The position numbers and the translations under genes were made by a program. Shown one piece after another: positions 32,738-39,959 of a stretch of 64,000 nt of DNA; the stretch's first letter is position 1; the number at the start of each line of letters is the position of its first letter. Below the pieces are notes generated by a model. It was not told where the DNA came from. It made no database searches and worked only from the letters and a program-made list of their open reading frames with translations. Origin of the DNA: JACJWR01 sp964474045 (GTDB lineage Bacteria; Actinomycetota; Actinomycetes; S36-B12; UBA10799); contig CAYYRC010000010.1 of the NCBI GenBank assembly GCA_964474045.1, positions 40,833 through 104,832 on the forward strand, in the 5' to 3' direction.

Positions 32738-33928
32738 ATGAGTGGCTACCAGGTGTTCTGCGGCCTGGACGTGGGCAAGGAAGTCCATCACGCGACCGCG
32801 CTTGACGGCCAGGGACGGCGGTTGCACGACGCGCCGCTGGCCCAGGACGAGGCCAGCATCCGCGGCCTGCTGCAGCAGCTGGGCGTCCGGGGCGAGGTGC
32901 TGGTGGTGGTCGACCAGCCGAACACGATCGGTGCGCTGCCCGTGGCAGTTGCCAGGGCAATGGGTATCGAGGTGGCCTACCTGCCCGGGCTGGCGATGCG
33001 CCGCATCGCGGACCTGCACCCGGGCAACGCCAAGACCGACGCCCGCGATGCCTACGTGATCGCCGAGGCGGCGCGCAGCATGCCGCACACGCTGCGCCGA
33101 GTCGACCTCGACGACGAGGCGCTGGCCGAGCTGAACGTGCTGGTCGGCTTCGACGACGACCTCGCCGCCGAGGCCACCCGGCTGGCCAACCGCATCCGCG
33201 GCCTGCTCACCCAAACCCACCCCGCACTCGAGAGGGTGCTCGGCCCGCGCGTGCAGACCAGGGCCGTGCTCGCGCTGCTGGCCCGCTACGGCGGTGCGGC
33301 CGGGATGCGCGCCGCCGGGCGCCGCCGGCTGCTCGCGTGCGCGACGAAGGCCTCCCGCCGCGGCGCCGACGACCTCGTCGCCGGCATCTGGACCGCGCTC
33401 GGCGAGCAGACCGTCGTCGTGCCGGGCACCGCGGCCGCGGACACCGTGCTGCGTGCCCTGGCCAGGTTCCTGGCCGACATCCTCGCCCAGCGCGCCGAGC
33501 TGGCCCGCCACGTCGAACAGGCCCTCGATGCCCACCCTCTCGGATCGGTCCTGACCTCCATGCCCGGGATCGGGGTCAGGACCGGCGCACGCATCCTGCT
33601 CGAGGTCGGCGACGCCTCCAGCTTCCCCACCGCCGGGCACCTGGCCTCCTACGCCGGCCTCGCCCCTGTCACCCGCCGGTCCGGGTCCTCGATCCGCGGC
33701 GAGCACCCCAACCGGGCCGGGAACAAACACCTCAAGAACGCCATGTTCATGGCCGCGTTCGCAGCCCTGCGCGACCCCGACTCCCGCGCCTACTACGACC
33801 GCAAACGCGCCGCGGGCAAGAAGCACAACGCCGCCCTCATCTGCCTCGCCCGACGCCGCTGCGACGTCCTCTACGCCATGCTCCGCCACCACACCCCCTA
33901 CCAAGCAACAACCCCCGCCGCCGCTTGA
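32738..33928 (+). CDS. IS110-family transposase (DEDD + serine domain)
   Basis: 396 residues. The N-terminal RuvC-like DEDD domain starts YQVFCGLDVGKEVHHATAL (first Asp) and continues with VVVDQPNTIG, RRIADLHPGNAKTDARDAYVIAEAAR. The C-terminal transposase-20 domain has LTSMPGIGVRTGARILLEVGDASSFPTAGHLASYAGLAPVTRRSGSSI, with the conserved serine of the IS110 active site in the SGSS region, followed by GNKHLKNAMFMAAFAAL. It is full length and undamaged, so probably active. The ATG at 32738 follows GGAAGGGGA. It recombines through a bridge-RNA-guided mechanism in characterised relatives. Confidence 0.95.
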   Translation: MSGYQVFCGLDVGKEVHHATALDGQGRRLHDAPLAQDEASIRGLLQQLGVRGEVLVVVDQPNTIGALPVAVARAMGIEVAYLPGLAMRRIADLHPGNAKTDARDAYVIAEAARSMPHTLRRVDLDDEALAELNVLVGFDDDLAAEATRLANRIRGLLTQTHPALERVLGPRVQTRAVLALLARYGGAAGMRAAGRRRLLACATKASRRGADDLVAGIWTALGEQTVVVPGTAAADTVLRALARFLADILAQRAELARHVEQALDAHPLGSVLTSMPGIGVRTGARILLEVGDASSFPTAGHLASYAGLAPVTRRSGSSIRGEHPNRAGNKHLKNAMFMAAFAALRDPDSRAYYDRKRAAGKKHNAALICLARRRCDVLYAMLRHHTPYQATTPAAA

Positions 33929-33948
33929 CACACACATAGGGACACCCC

Positions 33949-35583
33949 TCACCGCGTAGCCCGCGCCACCCCGCTGCGGACGTCGGCCATCCGCAGGGTC
34001 CGCAGCTCCTCGACGTCCGGGTCGCTCATGGCCGACACCCGCACCGCATGGGCCCGCACCGAGGCTTCCATGCAGCTGCGCGCCCACCGGGCGTTGCCGA
34101 AGCCTTGGGCAGCGCGCGCCCGCGGCAACGCCAGGCGCAGCGGCAGCTCGGCATCGGGTGCCACGGTGTAGTCGGCCTTCTCGCAGAGCAGCGTGAAGAT
34201 GTCGACCAGGGCGTCGTCGTCGTAGTCCGGGAAGTCGATGGTCATGCCCACCCGCGAGCTGAGCCCGGGGTTGACCTTCAGCAGCTCGTCCATCTCCGCG
34301 GGGTAGCCGGCGAGGATGACCACCAGCGCATCGCGCTCGTCCTCCATGATCTTCAGCAGGGTGGCCAGGGCCTCCTGGGCGAAGCGGTCCGCCCGGCTGC
34401 CGTCGGCGCTCTGGCCCGCCAGCGAGTAGGCCTCGTCGATGAACAGCACCCCGCCGAGCGCTGCCTCGGCCACCTTGCGGGTCTTCAGCGCCGAGCTGCC
34501 CAACCACTCCCCGACGAGCATTGAGCGGTCCGCCTCGACCATGTGGGCGCCGGGCATGGACCCGGTGGCGTCGAGGACCTCGGCGATGATGCGCGCCACC
34601 GTGGTCTTGCCGGTGCCCGGGTTGCCGGTGAAGATCATGTGTCGCGTGCCGCTGTCGAGGTCCAGCCCTGCGCCGCGGCGCATCTCCCGCATGCGCGCGC
34701 TGGCGGCGAACTCGTCGATCGCCGACTTGATGCCGACCAGCCCGGGGCTGCGGTCCAGCTCCGCGCGCACCTCGGCCACCGTGCGGCCGCTGGGACGGAC
34801 GATGGGGACCTCGAAGTTGAGCGACGAGTGCTCATGACCGTTGCCGCCGTTGTACGCGGAGCGGGTGCCGCCGAGCACGGTGGACAGCCCGTCGCTGACG
34901 TCGCCCATCTGGGCGTCCGCGCTCCAGGCCTCCACCGCATCGTGGGGCTCGGGCACGCCGAAGTCCTTGAACGTCATCAGGGCGTCCAGGAGGTTGTAGG
35001 CGATGGTGCCGGGGGTGACGTTGCCATCCCGGTCGATGGCGCCGTCCTCGCCCTCGACGTCGCCCAGATATCCGACCAGCAGCGCCTGGACGGTGGAGGG
35101 CCGGCTGTTGCCGTACAGCCTCTGCGCCGCCAACAGCAGCGCGGCCAGCGGCGCCAGCAGGCGCTCGGCAGGGTTTCCCAGCCGCAACCGCATGCCGCGC
35201 AGCCGGGGCTCGGCCTCCGCCAGCAGGGCGTCGGCGGCGGTCAGCGACTCCTCCCACTCTCGGCGGTGGTCGAGCGGGGCCCGCGGAGCGCGACGCCGGT
35301 GTGCGTAGGGGTCGGTAGGCGGGAGGGGAGGAGTGGGGAAGGCTGGAGCTCCCGGGAAGAACGGCTGCGACTCCTGGGCATCCGCTGCCGAGGTCGGGGC
35401 ACCCGATCCCGACTCGGGGCTCGCCTGGGCCGCGTCGAACTCCCAAGGCGCAGGCTTGCCCGCGCCCGCCGGCTTGCCGGCTCCAGCCGGCCTGCCCGCA
35501 CCCGCAGGCTTGCCCGCTCCCGTCGGCTTGCCCGCGCCCGAGTCGCCGGCCTGTGCGCCGTTGCCCGCGTTGCTGTCGTCCAT
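33949..35583 (-). CDS. CbxX/CfqX-family AAA+ ATPase
   Basis: 544 residues. Residues about 16-45 are a GAGKPAGAGKP-type repeat, followed by a Pro-rich linker. A helical domain (about 105-235: REWEESLTAADALLAEAEPRLRGMRL...) precedes the AAA+ module from about residue 290. The module has Walker A GNPGTGKTT, the EADRSMLVGEWLGSSALKT pore region, Walker B GGVLFIDEAYSL, sensor 1 LVVILAGYP, the arginine-finger segment NPGLSSRV and sensor 2 GFGNARWARS. Relatives are Rubisco activase CbbX and ESX EccA, but the N-terminal domain is not the TPR of EccA and no ESX genes are near. Start ATG 35583 with GGAG upstream, 39 bp after motif copy d. A role as remodeller of a partner in this cluster is inferred. 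Confidence 0.88.
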   Translation of the reverse strand: MDDSNAGNGAQAGDSGAGKPTGAGKPAGAGRPAGAGKPAGAGKPAPWEFDAAQASPESGSGAPTSAADAQESQPFFPGAPAFPTPPLPPTDPYAHRRRAPRAPLDHRREWEESLTAADALLAEAEPRLRGMRLRLGNPAERLLAPLAALLLAAQRLYGNSRPSTVQALLVGYLGDVEGEDGAIDRDGNVTPGTIAYNLLDALMTFKDFGVPEPHDAVEAWSADAQMGDVSDGLSTVLGGTRSAYNGGNGHEHSSLNFEVPIVRPSGRTVAEVRAELDRSPGLVGIKSAIDEFAASARMREMRRGAGLDLDSGTRHMIFTGNPGTGKTTVARIIAEVLDATGSMPGAHMVEADRSMLVGEWLGSSALKTRKVAEAALGGVLFIDEAYSLAGQSADGSRADRFAQEALATLLKIMEDERDALVVILAGYPAEMDELLKVNPGLSSRVGMTIDFPDYDDDALVDIFTLLCEKADYTVAPDAELPLRLALPRARAAQGFGNARWARSCMEASVRAHAVRVSAMSDPDVEELRTLRMADVRSGVARATR

Positions 35584-35609
35584 CGAAGTCTCCGATCCGC
35601 GCTGCTGGT

Positions 35610-35634
35610 GGTGTACACCTGCTACTGACGGACG
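35610..35634 (-). promoter_or_regulatory. CGTCCGTCAGTAG motif copy d with palindrome
   Basis: The motif at 35622-35634 (minus strand) is followed by CA and the perfect palindrome GGTGTACACC (35610-35619), 27 bp before the AAA+ gene ATG. Being so near the start codon, it may lie in the mRNA. Confidence 0.6.
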
Positions 35635-35656
35635 AGAGGTAGCGCGGCGGTCGCGG

Positions 35657-36556
35657 CTACGCCAGGACCCCTGCGGCGGCGAGCAGCGCGCGGGTGGCGG
35701 CACGCTCCAGCAGGGCGGCGGACTGCACGTCGGCCAGGCGCCCGGGCACCAGGCGCTCAGCGATCTCGCGAACCGCCGGGAGCTCGCCGGTGAGCTCGAC
35801 CTCGTCCAGCAACTGCTCCAGGTCGATGCCCGAGCCCGCCGAGGCCAGCGGTGCCGCCGCCCCGGCCGCCACCAGCAGAATGTCGCGGCGGAAGTCCCCG
35901 CGCGCCCGCCGTGCCAGGTCCTGCAGCACCCTGGCGGCCTGCCCGAACGACACGCTTAGGTCGACCCTGCGCAGGTCGGCGCGATCGCCCAGGTGCCCGC
36001 GGTCCACGACGAGCTTGCGCGGCGAGCGCATGGGGGCGCCGCCCGATGAGTTGGCTTCGGCGCTGCCCGCTGCAGCGGTCTGGTCGTCGATCGCCTCGGC
36101 GTCGACCTCCACCGCCCGTCGCGCGAGCTCCCCGGCGATATTGGCGTCGTACCAGGCGGGGCGCACCTCGCGCAGCAGATCCAGCGCCTCCCAGATCAGT
36201 TCCTTGGCCTGGGCCAGAGCGGCGTCGGGCGCCAGACCCGGCGTCACCGGAACGGCAGCCTCCTCGGCGATCCGCTCGTAGGGCAGCGCGTCGGCGCAGT
36301 AGTCGTCGGTGCGCACGAAGTACGCGACCTTGACGACGACGCGGGCGTGCCAGGGCTCCTCGCGCAGCGGCGCGGACCACTTGGCCTGCATCGCATCCTG
36401 CGGCTTGGCGGCCAGCCCGCGCGCCGCCGCGGCGGAGCGGTCCAGGTCGATGATCAAGCTGTCCACCTGCGGCGCCTTCGCATCGGTGACCTGCGCCAGC
36501 AGCGCCGCCCGCTGCTCGGAGTTCATCGCATCCAGCCAGGCCGTCGTGTCGTTCAT
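35657..36556 (-). CDS. Unrecognised helical protein, module copy 2
   Basis: 299 residues with no known domain. The core VKVAYFVRTDDYCADALPYERIAEE...LREVRPAWYDANIAGELARRA matches the protein at 23589-24671. The N-terminus (TAWLDAMNSEQRAALLAQVTDAKAPQVDSLIIDLDRSAAAARGLAAKPQDAM) and the Leu/Ala-rich C-terminus are helical; no signal or membrane segment. ATG at 36556 is fixed by GGGGAGGG. It stands between the zinc-ribbon gene (80 bp upstream) and the AAA+ gene (73 bp downstream), all on one strand, so the protein is a plausible AAA+ client or adaptor. The frame is open far upstream only because of GC bias. Confidence 0.75.
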   Translation of the reverse strand: MNDTTAWLDAMNSEQRAALLAQVTDAKAPQVDSLIIDLDRSAAAARGLAAKPQDAMQAKWSAPLREEPWHARVVVKVAYFVRTDDYCADALPYERIAEEAAVPVTPGLAPDAALAQAKELIWEALDLLREVRPAWYDANIAGELARRAVEVDAEAIDDQTAAAGSAEANSSGGAPMRSPRKLVVDRGHLGDRADLRRVDLSVSFGQAARVLQDLARRARGDFRRDILLVAAGAAAPLASAGSGIDLEQLLDEVELTGELPAVREIAERLVPGRLADVQSAALLERAATRALLAAAGVLA

Positions 36557-36636
36557 ATGTGCCCTCCCCTTGTCCGAAACCCGTGTGTGCCGCGGCGCCG
36601 GACGCGCGTCGCGCGCGCCCAGCCCCAGCCTCCCTG

Positions 36637-36987
36637 TCACGCCGCCGGCGCCTGCCGCGGCGCGGGCGCGGGACGCGACTGCTGCCCCGCGCCCCGGCCG
36701 CGGGCCTGGACGGCCCGGTACTGCTGGTGGCACACCTTGACGGTGCTGACGACCAGCAGGTCCAGGTAGTAGCCCTCGCAGTCTTGGCAGCTGCCACGGC
36801 CGCCGAGCACCTGCGGCAGCGGATCTGCCGGGCACGGCTCGCCGTGGTGGAAGGCCACCCGGCGCTTCTTGCGGCTGTCGTTCCACAGCGTGCGGCCGCG
36901 CGCTGTGTGCAGAGCCTCCAGGACGGCGGTCCCACCCGCCGTCCCGACCAACCGAACTTCCTCTTCCCTGACCTCGTATGACCACAT
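36637..36987 (-). CDS. Zinc-ribbon-like protein, module copy 2
   Basis: 116 residues. An N-terminal beta segment (WSYEVREEEVRLVGTAGGTAVLEALHTARGRTLWNDS) leads to KKRRVAFHHGEPC, then C-x14-C-x2-C-x3-Y (SCQDCEGYYLDLL). The tail is Arg/Pro/Ala/Gln-rich (ARGRGAGQQSRPAPAPRQAPAA), perhaps for nucleic-acid binding. It is homologous to the 86-residue protein at 23235-23495 through the W, KRR, HH and three-cysteine pattern. ATG 36987 has GAGGGG upstream. Two tandem hairpins lie in its 237-bp upstream gap, as in copy 1. The function is unknown; partnership with the adjacent helical protein is implied by the repeat of the pair. Confidence 0.78.
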   Translation of the reverse strand: MWSYEVREEEVRLVGTAGGTAVLEALHTARGRTLWNDSRKKRRVAFHHGEPCPADPLPQVLGGRGSCQDCEGYYLDLLVVSTVKVCHQQYRAVQARGRGAGQQSRPAPAPRQAPAA

Positions 36988-37129
36988 CAGACCACCCCTC
37001 ACCGATCGCAGCGAGCGCCGCCCCGGAGGGGGAGGCGCGGTCACCGGCCAGAAGCCGGCGACATGCCCGTCGCGGTGACCCGCCGCCGTTGGCGGAGGGT
37101 TGTCGGGAGCCCTGTTGAGTTATGTAGCC

Positions 37130-37165
37130 GTCTGCAAGCAGACAGACCTCTCCCGCGACAGGTCT
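37130..37165 (-). promoter_or_regulatory. Two tandem hairpins before the second zinc-ribbon gene
   Basis: GTCTGC-AA-GCAGAC (37130-37143) directly abuts AGACCT-10nt-AGGTCT (37144-37165), about 143 bp upstream of the ATG at 36987. They also follow the stop of the J-domain gene (37225), so termination of that transcript is an alternative. Confidence 0.45.
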
Positions 37166-37224
37166 CCGGGGTGATGTGATTCGGGGGTGGTAACGCCCGA
37201 GGGGGCTGGGGTATTCCAGCGGTG

Positions 37225-38031
37225 CTACATCTCCTCCTTGATCGCCCAGACGACTAGCGCCGTCAGCACAATGGTGATGACCAGGAGCCACAGACTCCAC
37301 GTGACGAAGGCCATCAACGGAATGGCGTAGACGACTCGGCACCACCGGTCCTCCCAGGCGGTCAACCGGCCTGCAAGGGCGAGCACAGCTGCCACCAGCA
37401 CCATGCCGACGGTCATCACGACCGTCGTCGTTGTGTTGCTCCACCATGGTCCGGACACGTCTAGCCATCCGTCGGGCAGTTTGTGGCCCAAGAAGCTCAA
37501 CCAGAGCGAGTTCCCGATGCTCCATCGCATGCCCAGGCTGCCCACCACGAGGACTCCGACCAGCGTCGCGAGGTTGCGCAGCAGGTGCCAGGCCAGACGA
37601 TGGCCGATGGGCACCAGTCGGCGCTGGTGGCGGACGGCGCGGCTGAAGTCGCGCTCCGAGCAGGGGGTCTCGTCGTCGATGAAGGCCTCGTCGTAGCAGG
37701 GCTCTCCGGCGTCGGCGGCCGCGTCGGCGGGTGCTGAACTCGCACCCGAGCCCGGGCCAGGAGTTGGGGCCACGTCCGGCTTCGGCGTCGACGGAGCGCC
37801 CGCGGCCTCCTCTGCCGCGATGCGCTCCCGGTGCAACCGCAGGATCTCCAGGGCGTCATTACGCGCCCTGGTCAGGGCCACCATGCGCGCATGGGAGCCG
37901 CCGGCATCGGGATGGGCGGACTTGGCCAGCCGCTTGAACGCCCGCTGGACGCCCTCCTCGTCAACAGTGCCGGACATCTCCAGGACGATGAAGCACTGGC
38001 TCGGCGAGTAGTTGTTCGTGGCCACGGTCAT
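37225..38031 (-). CDS. J-domain membrane protein
   Basis: 268 residues. An N-terminal J-domain (about 8-70) has the HPD tripeptide in VQRAFKRLAKSAHPDAGGSHARMVALTRARNDALEIL, so it can stimulate a DnaK/Hsp70. A Pro/Ala linker (about 75-110) follows, then three or four hydrophobic segments (LLRNLATLVGVLVVGSLGM, TTTTVVMTVGMVLVAAVLAL, VYAIPLMAFVTWSLWLLVITIVLTALVVW). It is not DnaJ (no zinc-finger region). A membrane-bound Hsp70 recruiter beside an AAA+ ATPase suggests protein remodelling at the membrane. ATG 38031 with GAGAGGG; motif copy e is 54 bp upstream. Confidence 0.88.
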   Translation of the reverse strand: MTVATNNYSPSQCFIVLEMSGTVDEEGVQRAFKRLAKSAHPDAGGSHARMVALTRARNDALEILRLHRERIAAEEAAGAPSTPKPDVAPTPGPGSGASSAPADAAADAGEPCYDEAFIDDETPCSERDFSRAVRHQRRLVPIGHRLAWHLLRNLATLVGVLVVGSLGMRWSIGNSLWLSFLGHKLPDGWLDVSGPWWSNTTTTVVMTVGMVLVAAVLALAGRLTAWEDRWCRVVYAIPLMAFVTWSLWLLVITIVLTALVVWAIKEEM

Positions 38032-38065
38032 GCCCTCTCATCCAGCAGCCGGTCGATCCGGCGGA

Positions 38066-38097
38066 CCCCGCACGGGGCCACTGCCTACTGACGGACG
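38066..38097 (-). promoter_or_regulatory. CGTCCGTCAGTAG motif copy e with palindrome
   Basis: The motif at 38085-38097 (minus strand) is followed 7 nt later by the hairpin CCCCG-TG-CGGGG (38066-38077). It stands 54 bp upstream of the J-domain gene and just after the phosphoesterase stop (38121). Confidence 0.6.
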
Positions 38098-38120
38098 AAC
38101 GGGCGAAGGGGCGCCCGGGC

Positions 38121-38960
38121 CTACGTGCCCTCTGCGTCCAGCGGCCGGCTGAAGCCATCCAGTTGCTGGCTGAGGACCACCGCGTTGCCGGCCTCGCCGT
38201 CCCGGTCGAGGCCCACGACCCGGGTGGTGAACGGCCGGCCGTCGGGGCCCTTGCAGGTGAGCGTGGCGGTGTGGAACAGATGCCAATGGCCGTGGAAGGC
38301 CCACCGCGGCCGCGCCGCCTCGAACGCCTGCTGCAGCAGCTCGCGCTGGCGCCGGCAGTAGGCGCGGACCTTGTCGTCGGCGATGCCGTTCACCGGCTCG
38401 CCCGGGATGACGTCCACGCCAGCCGGCGCCTCGTGCGACAGGAACACGTCCACGCCGTCGGGCGGGAGCAGCGCCTCGAGGTCGGCCACATCCGACGCGG
38501 TGATCTCCTCGGCCATCCACCAGGTCTTCCCGATCGTGCGCCGGCGCAGGTCGATGCTGCCAGCCCCGCCCAGGGCTGCGAAACGCATTGAGGTGCCCGG
38601 GTGCGTCCACGCATGGGCCCGGGGCGCGAAGCGTATGCGGTCCCACGGCGGCAGCAGGCCCCAGCCGCCTTCGTCGTGCTCGAAACCCGCAGTCAGGTCG
38701 TAGTTCTCGTGGTTGCCCAGCACCACGTACAGCTGCGCGTCGTGTCGGGCGAGCTCGCTCTGGACCGTGTCGAGGTAGTGCCGACCGCGGGTGCCTGGCC
38801 GGGTGGACCAGAGGCCGAAGTCGCCCACCTGGTACCAGTGCCGCGCCGGCGTGGTGCGCGCGACTGCTGCCATCGTCGGGGCCGCCCACGATGCGGACTC
38901 GTGCCAGTCGCCGAACACGACGACGTCGCAGGCCTTGTCGAGTCCGTCTCCAGAAGGCAC
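38121..38960 (-). CDS. Calcineurin-like metallophosphoesterase, module copy 2
   Basis: 279 residues with all metal motifs: VVVFGDWHES (GDxH), YQVGDFGLW, VVLGNHENYDL, FLSHEAPAG and FHGHWHLFH (GHxH). This is the class III phosphodiesterase/MPP branch, unlike the PPP-like enzyme of copy 1; both modules thus recruit a phosphoesterase, but not the same one. The substrate is unknown; cyclic nucleotides, phosphoproteins or nucleic acid are possible. GTG 38960 is chosen because GGAG lies 8 bp upstream; GTG 38984 gives eight more residues. It lies between the ABC ATPase gene upstream and the J-domain gene downstream, on the same strand. Confidence 0.9.
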   Translation of the reverse strand: MPSGDGLDKACDVVVFGDWHESASWAAPTMAAVARTTPARHWYQVGDFGLWSTRPGTRGRHYLDTVQSELARHDAQLYVVLGNHENYDLTAGFEHDEGGWGLLPPWDRIRFAPRAHAWTHPGTSMRFAALGGAGSIDLRRRTIGKTWWMAEEITASDVADLEALLPPDGVDVFLSHEAPAGVDVIPGEPVNGIADDKVRAYCRRQRELLQQAFEAARPRWAFHGHWHLFHTATLTCKGPDGRPFTTRVVGLDRDGEAGNAVVLSQQLDGFSRPLDAEGT

Positions 38961-38999
38961 GCTGGCAGCTCCAGCCCCAACCACAGCCCCCGCCCCCGC

Positions 39000-39956
39000 T
39001 CAGGCCGCGTCGCGCAGCGCGCTGTGCACGTCCGCCAGCGTCAGCAGCCGGGCCTCACCATCGACCCCCACCGCGATCTGCCCCGCAGGCGACTCCAGAA
39101 GCGCCGTCAGCGCCTCGGCCAGGCTCGCGTCGGCGGCGATCGCAGGCAGACCCGCGGGCGCTCCGTCCGGCAGCACCGGCAGCGGCGTCACCGCCAGCCG
39201 CTTGAGCGTCCGGTCGGCCCCCACGAAGTCCGCCACGAAGTCGTTCACCGGGTGTGCCAGCAGTTCCGCGGGCGGCGCGTACTGCTCCAGGTACCCGCCC
39301 TGGCGCATCACCGCGATGCGGTCGGCCATCCGGACCGCCTCGTCGATGTCGTGCGTCACCAGCACCACCGTCTTGCGCACCTCGGCGTGCAGCGCCAGGA
39401 ACTGCTCCTGCAGGTTGTCGCGGGCGATCGGGTCCACCGCCCCGAAGGGCTCGTCCATCAGCAGCACCGGCGGATCGGCGGCCAGCGCCCGCGCCACCCC
39501 CACGCGCTGGCGCTGCCCGCCGGACAGTTGGTGCGGGTAGCGGTCGCCGTAGACGGACGGGTCCAGGCCCACCAGGTCCAGCAACTCGTCGGCCCGCGCC
39601 GCGGTGCGCGCCTTGTCCCACCCGAGCAACGAGCACACGGTGCCGATGTTGCGCCGCACCGTGTAGTGCGGGAACAGCCCCACGGCCTGGATCACATACC
39701 CGATGTGGCGCCGCAGCTCCTTGACGTCCATCTGCGTGACGTCCTCGCCGCCGACGTACACGTGGCCGGTCGTCGGCTCCACCAGGCGGTTGATCATCCG
39801 CATGGTGGTGGTCTTGCCGCACCCCGACGGCCCGACGAGGGCGCAGATCTCGCCGAGGCCGATCTCGAGGTCCAGATCATGGACCGCGACCGTGCCGTCG
39901 CCGTACTGCTTGCTCACTTGGGCAAGCCTGATCATGGGATCCGCGTTACCGTCCAT
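39000..39956 (-). CDS. opuCA: Osmoprotectant ABC transporter ATPase (OpuCA/ProV-like)
   Basis: 318 residues. Walker A GPSGCGKTT, Q-loop YVIQAVGLFPHYTV, signature LSGGQRQRVGVARAL, Walker B VLLMDEPFGAVD and the switch histidine VTHD are all present. The first 240 residues match the glycine betaine/carnitine/choline class (YGD...MRMINRLVEPTTG). The C-terminus is a short CBS-like tail. It energises uptake through the permeases encoded divergently at 39960 and 40643. ATG 39956 has GAGAGG upstream; ATG 39935 (MIRLAQV) is an alternative. Only 3 bp separate it from the divergent permease start, so each promoter would lie inside the other gene. Confidence 0.93.
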   Translation of the reverse strand: MDGNADPMIRLAQVSKQYGDGTVAVHDLDLEIGLGEICALVGPSGCGKTTTMRMINRLVEPTTGHVYVGGEDVTQMDVKELRRHIGYVIQAVGLFPHYTVRRNIGTVCSLLGWDKARTAARADELLDLVGLDPSVYGDRYPHQLSGGQRQRVGVARALAADPPVLLMDEPFGAVDPIARDNLQEQFLALHAEVRKTVVLVTHDIDEAVRMADRIAVMRQGGYLEQYAPPAELLAHPVNDFVADFVGADRTLKRLAVTPLPVLPDGAPAGLPAIAADASLAEALTALLESPAGQIAVGVDGEARLLTLADVHSALRDAA

Positions 39957-39959
39957 GTC

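Larger units (their letters stand above)
32551..33944 (+). mobile_element. IS110-family element (ends approximate)
   Basis: One IS110 transposase with 5' non-coding sequence. ATAGGGACA occurs at 32632-32640 and again at 33936-33944, just after the transposase stop; this 9-bp repeat probably marks the core or junction sequence. IS110 elements lack terminal inverted repeats, so the exact left end cannot be fixed by eye and may lie anywhere from about 32,500 to 32,640. It sits right behind the AAA+ gene stop (33949) without damaging it. Confidence 0.75.

Noticed and set aside
33949..35583. AAA+ ATPase as the ESX (type VII) component EccA
   Set aside because: The AAA+ module is similar, but the N-terminal domain is not TPR-like and no ecc, esx, PE or PPE gene is in the window.
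18952..38960. Whole accessory region as one integrative element at tRNA-Arg
   Set aside because: No integrase and no second copy of the tRNA 3' end was seen; the region holds separate insertions rather than one island.
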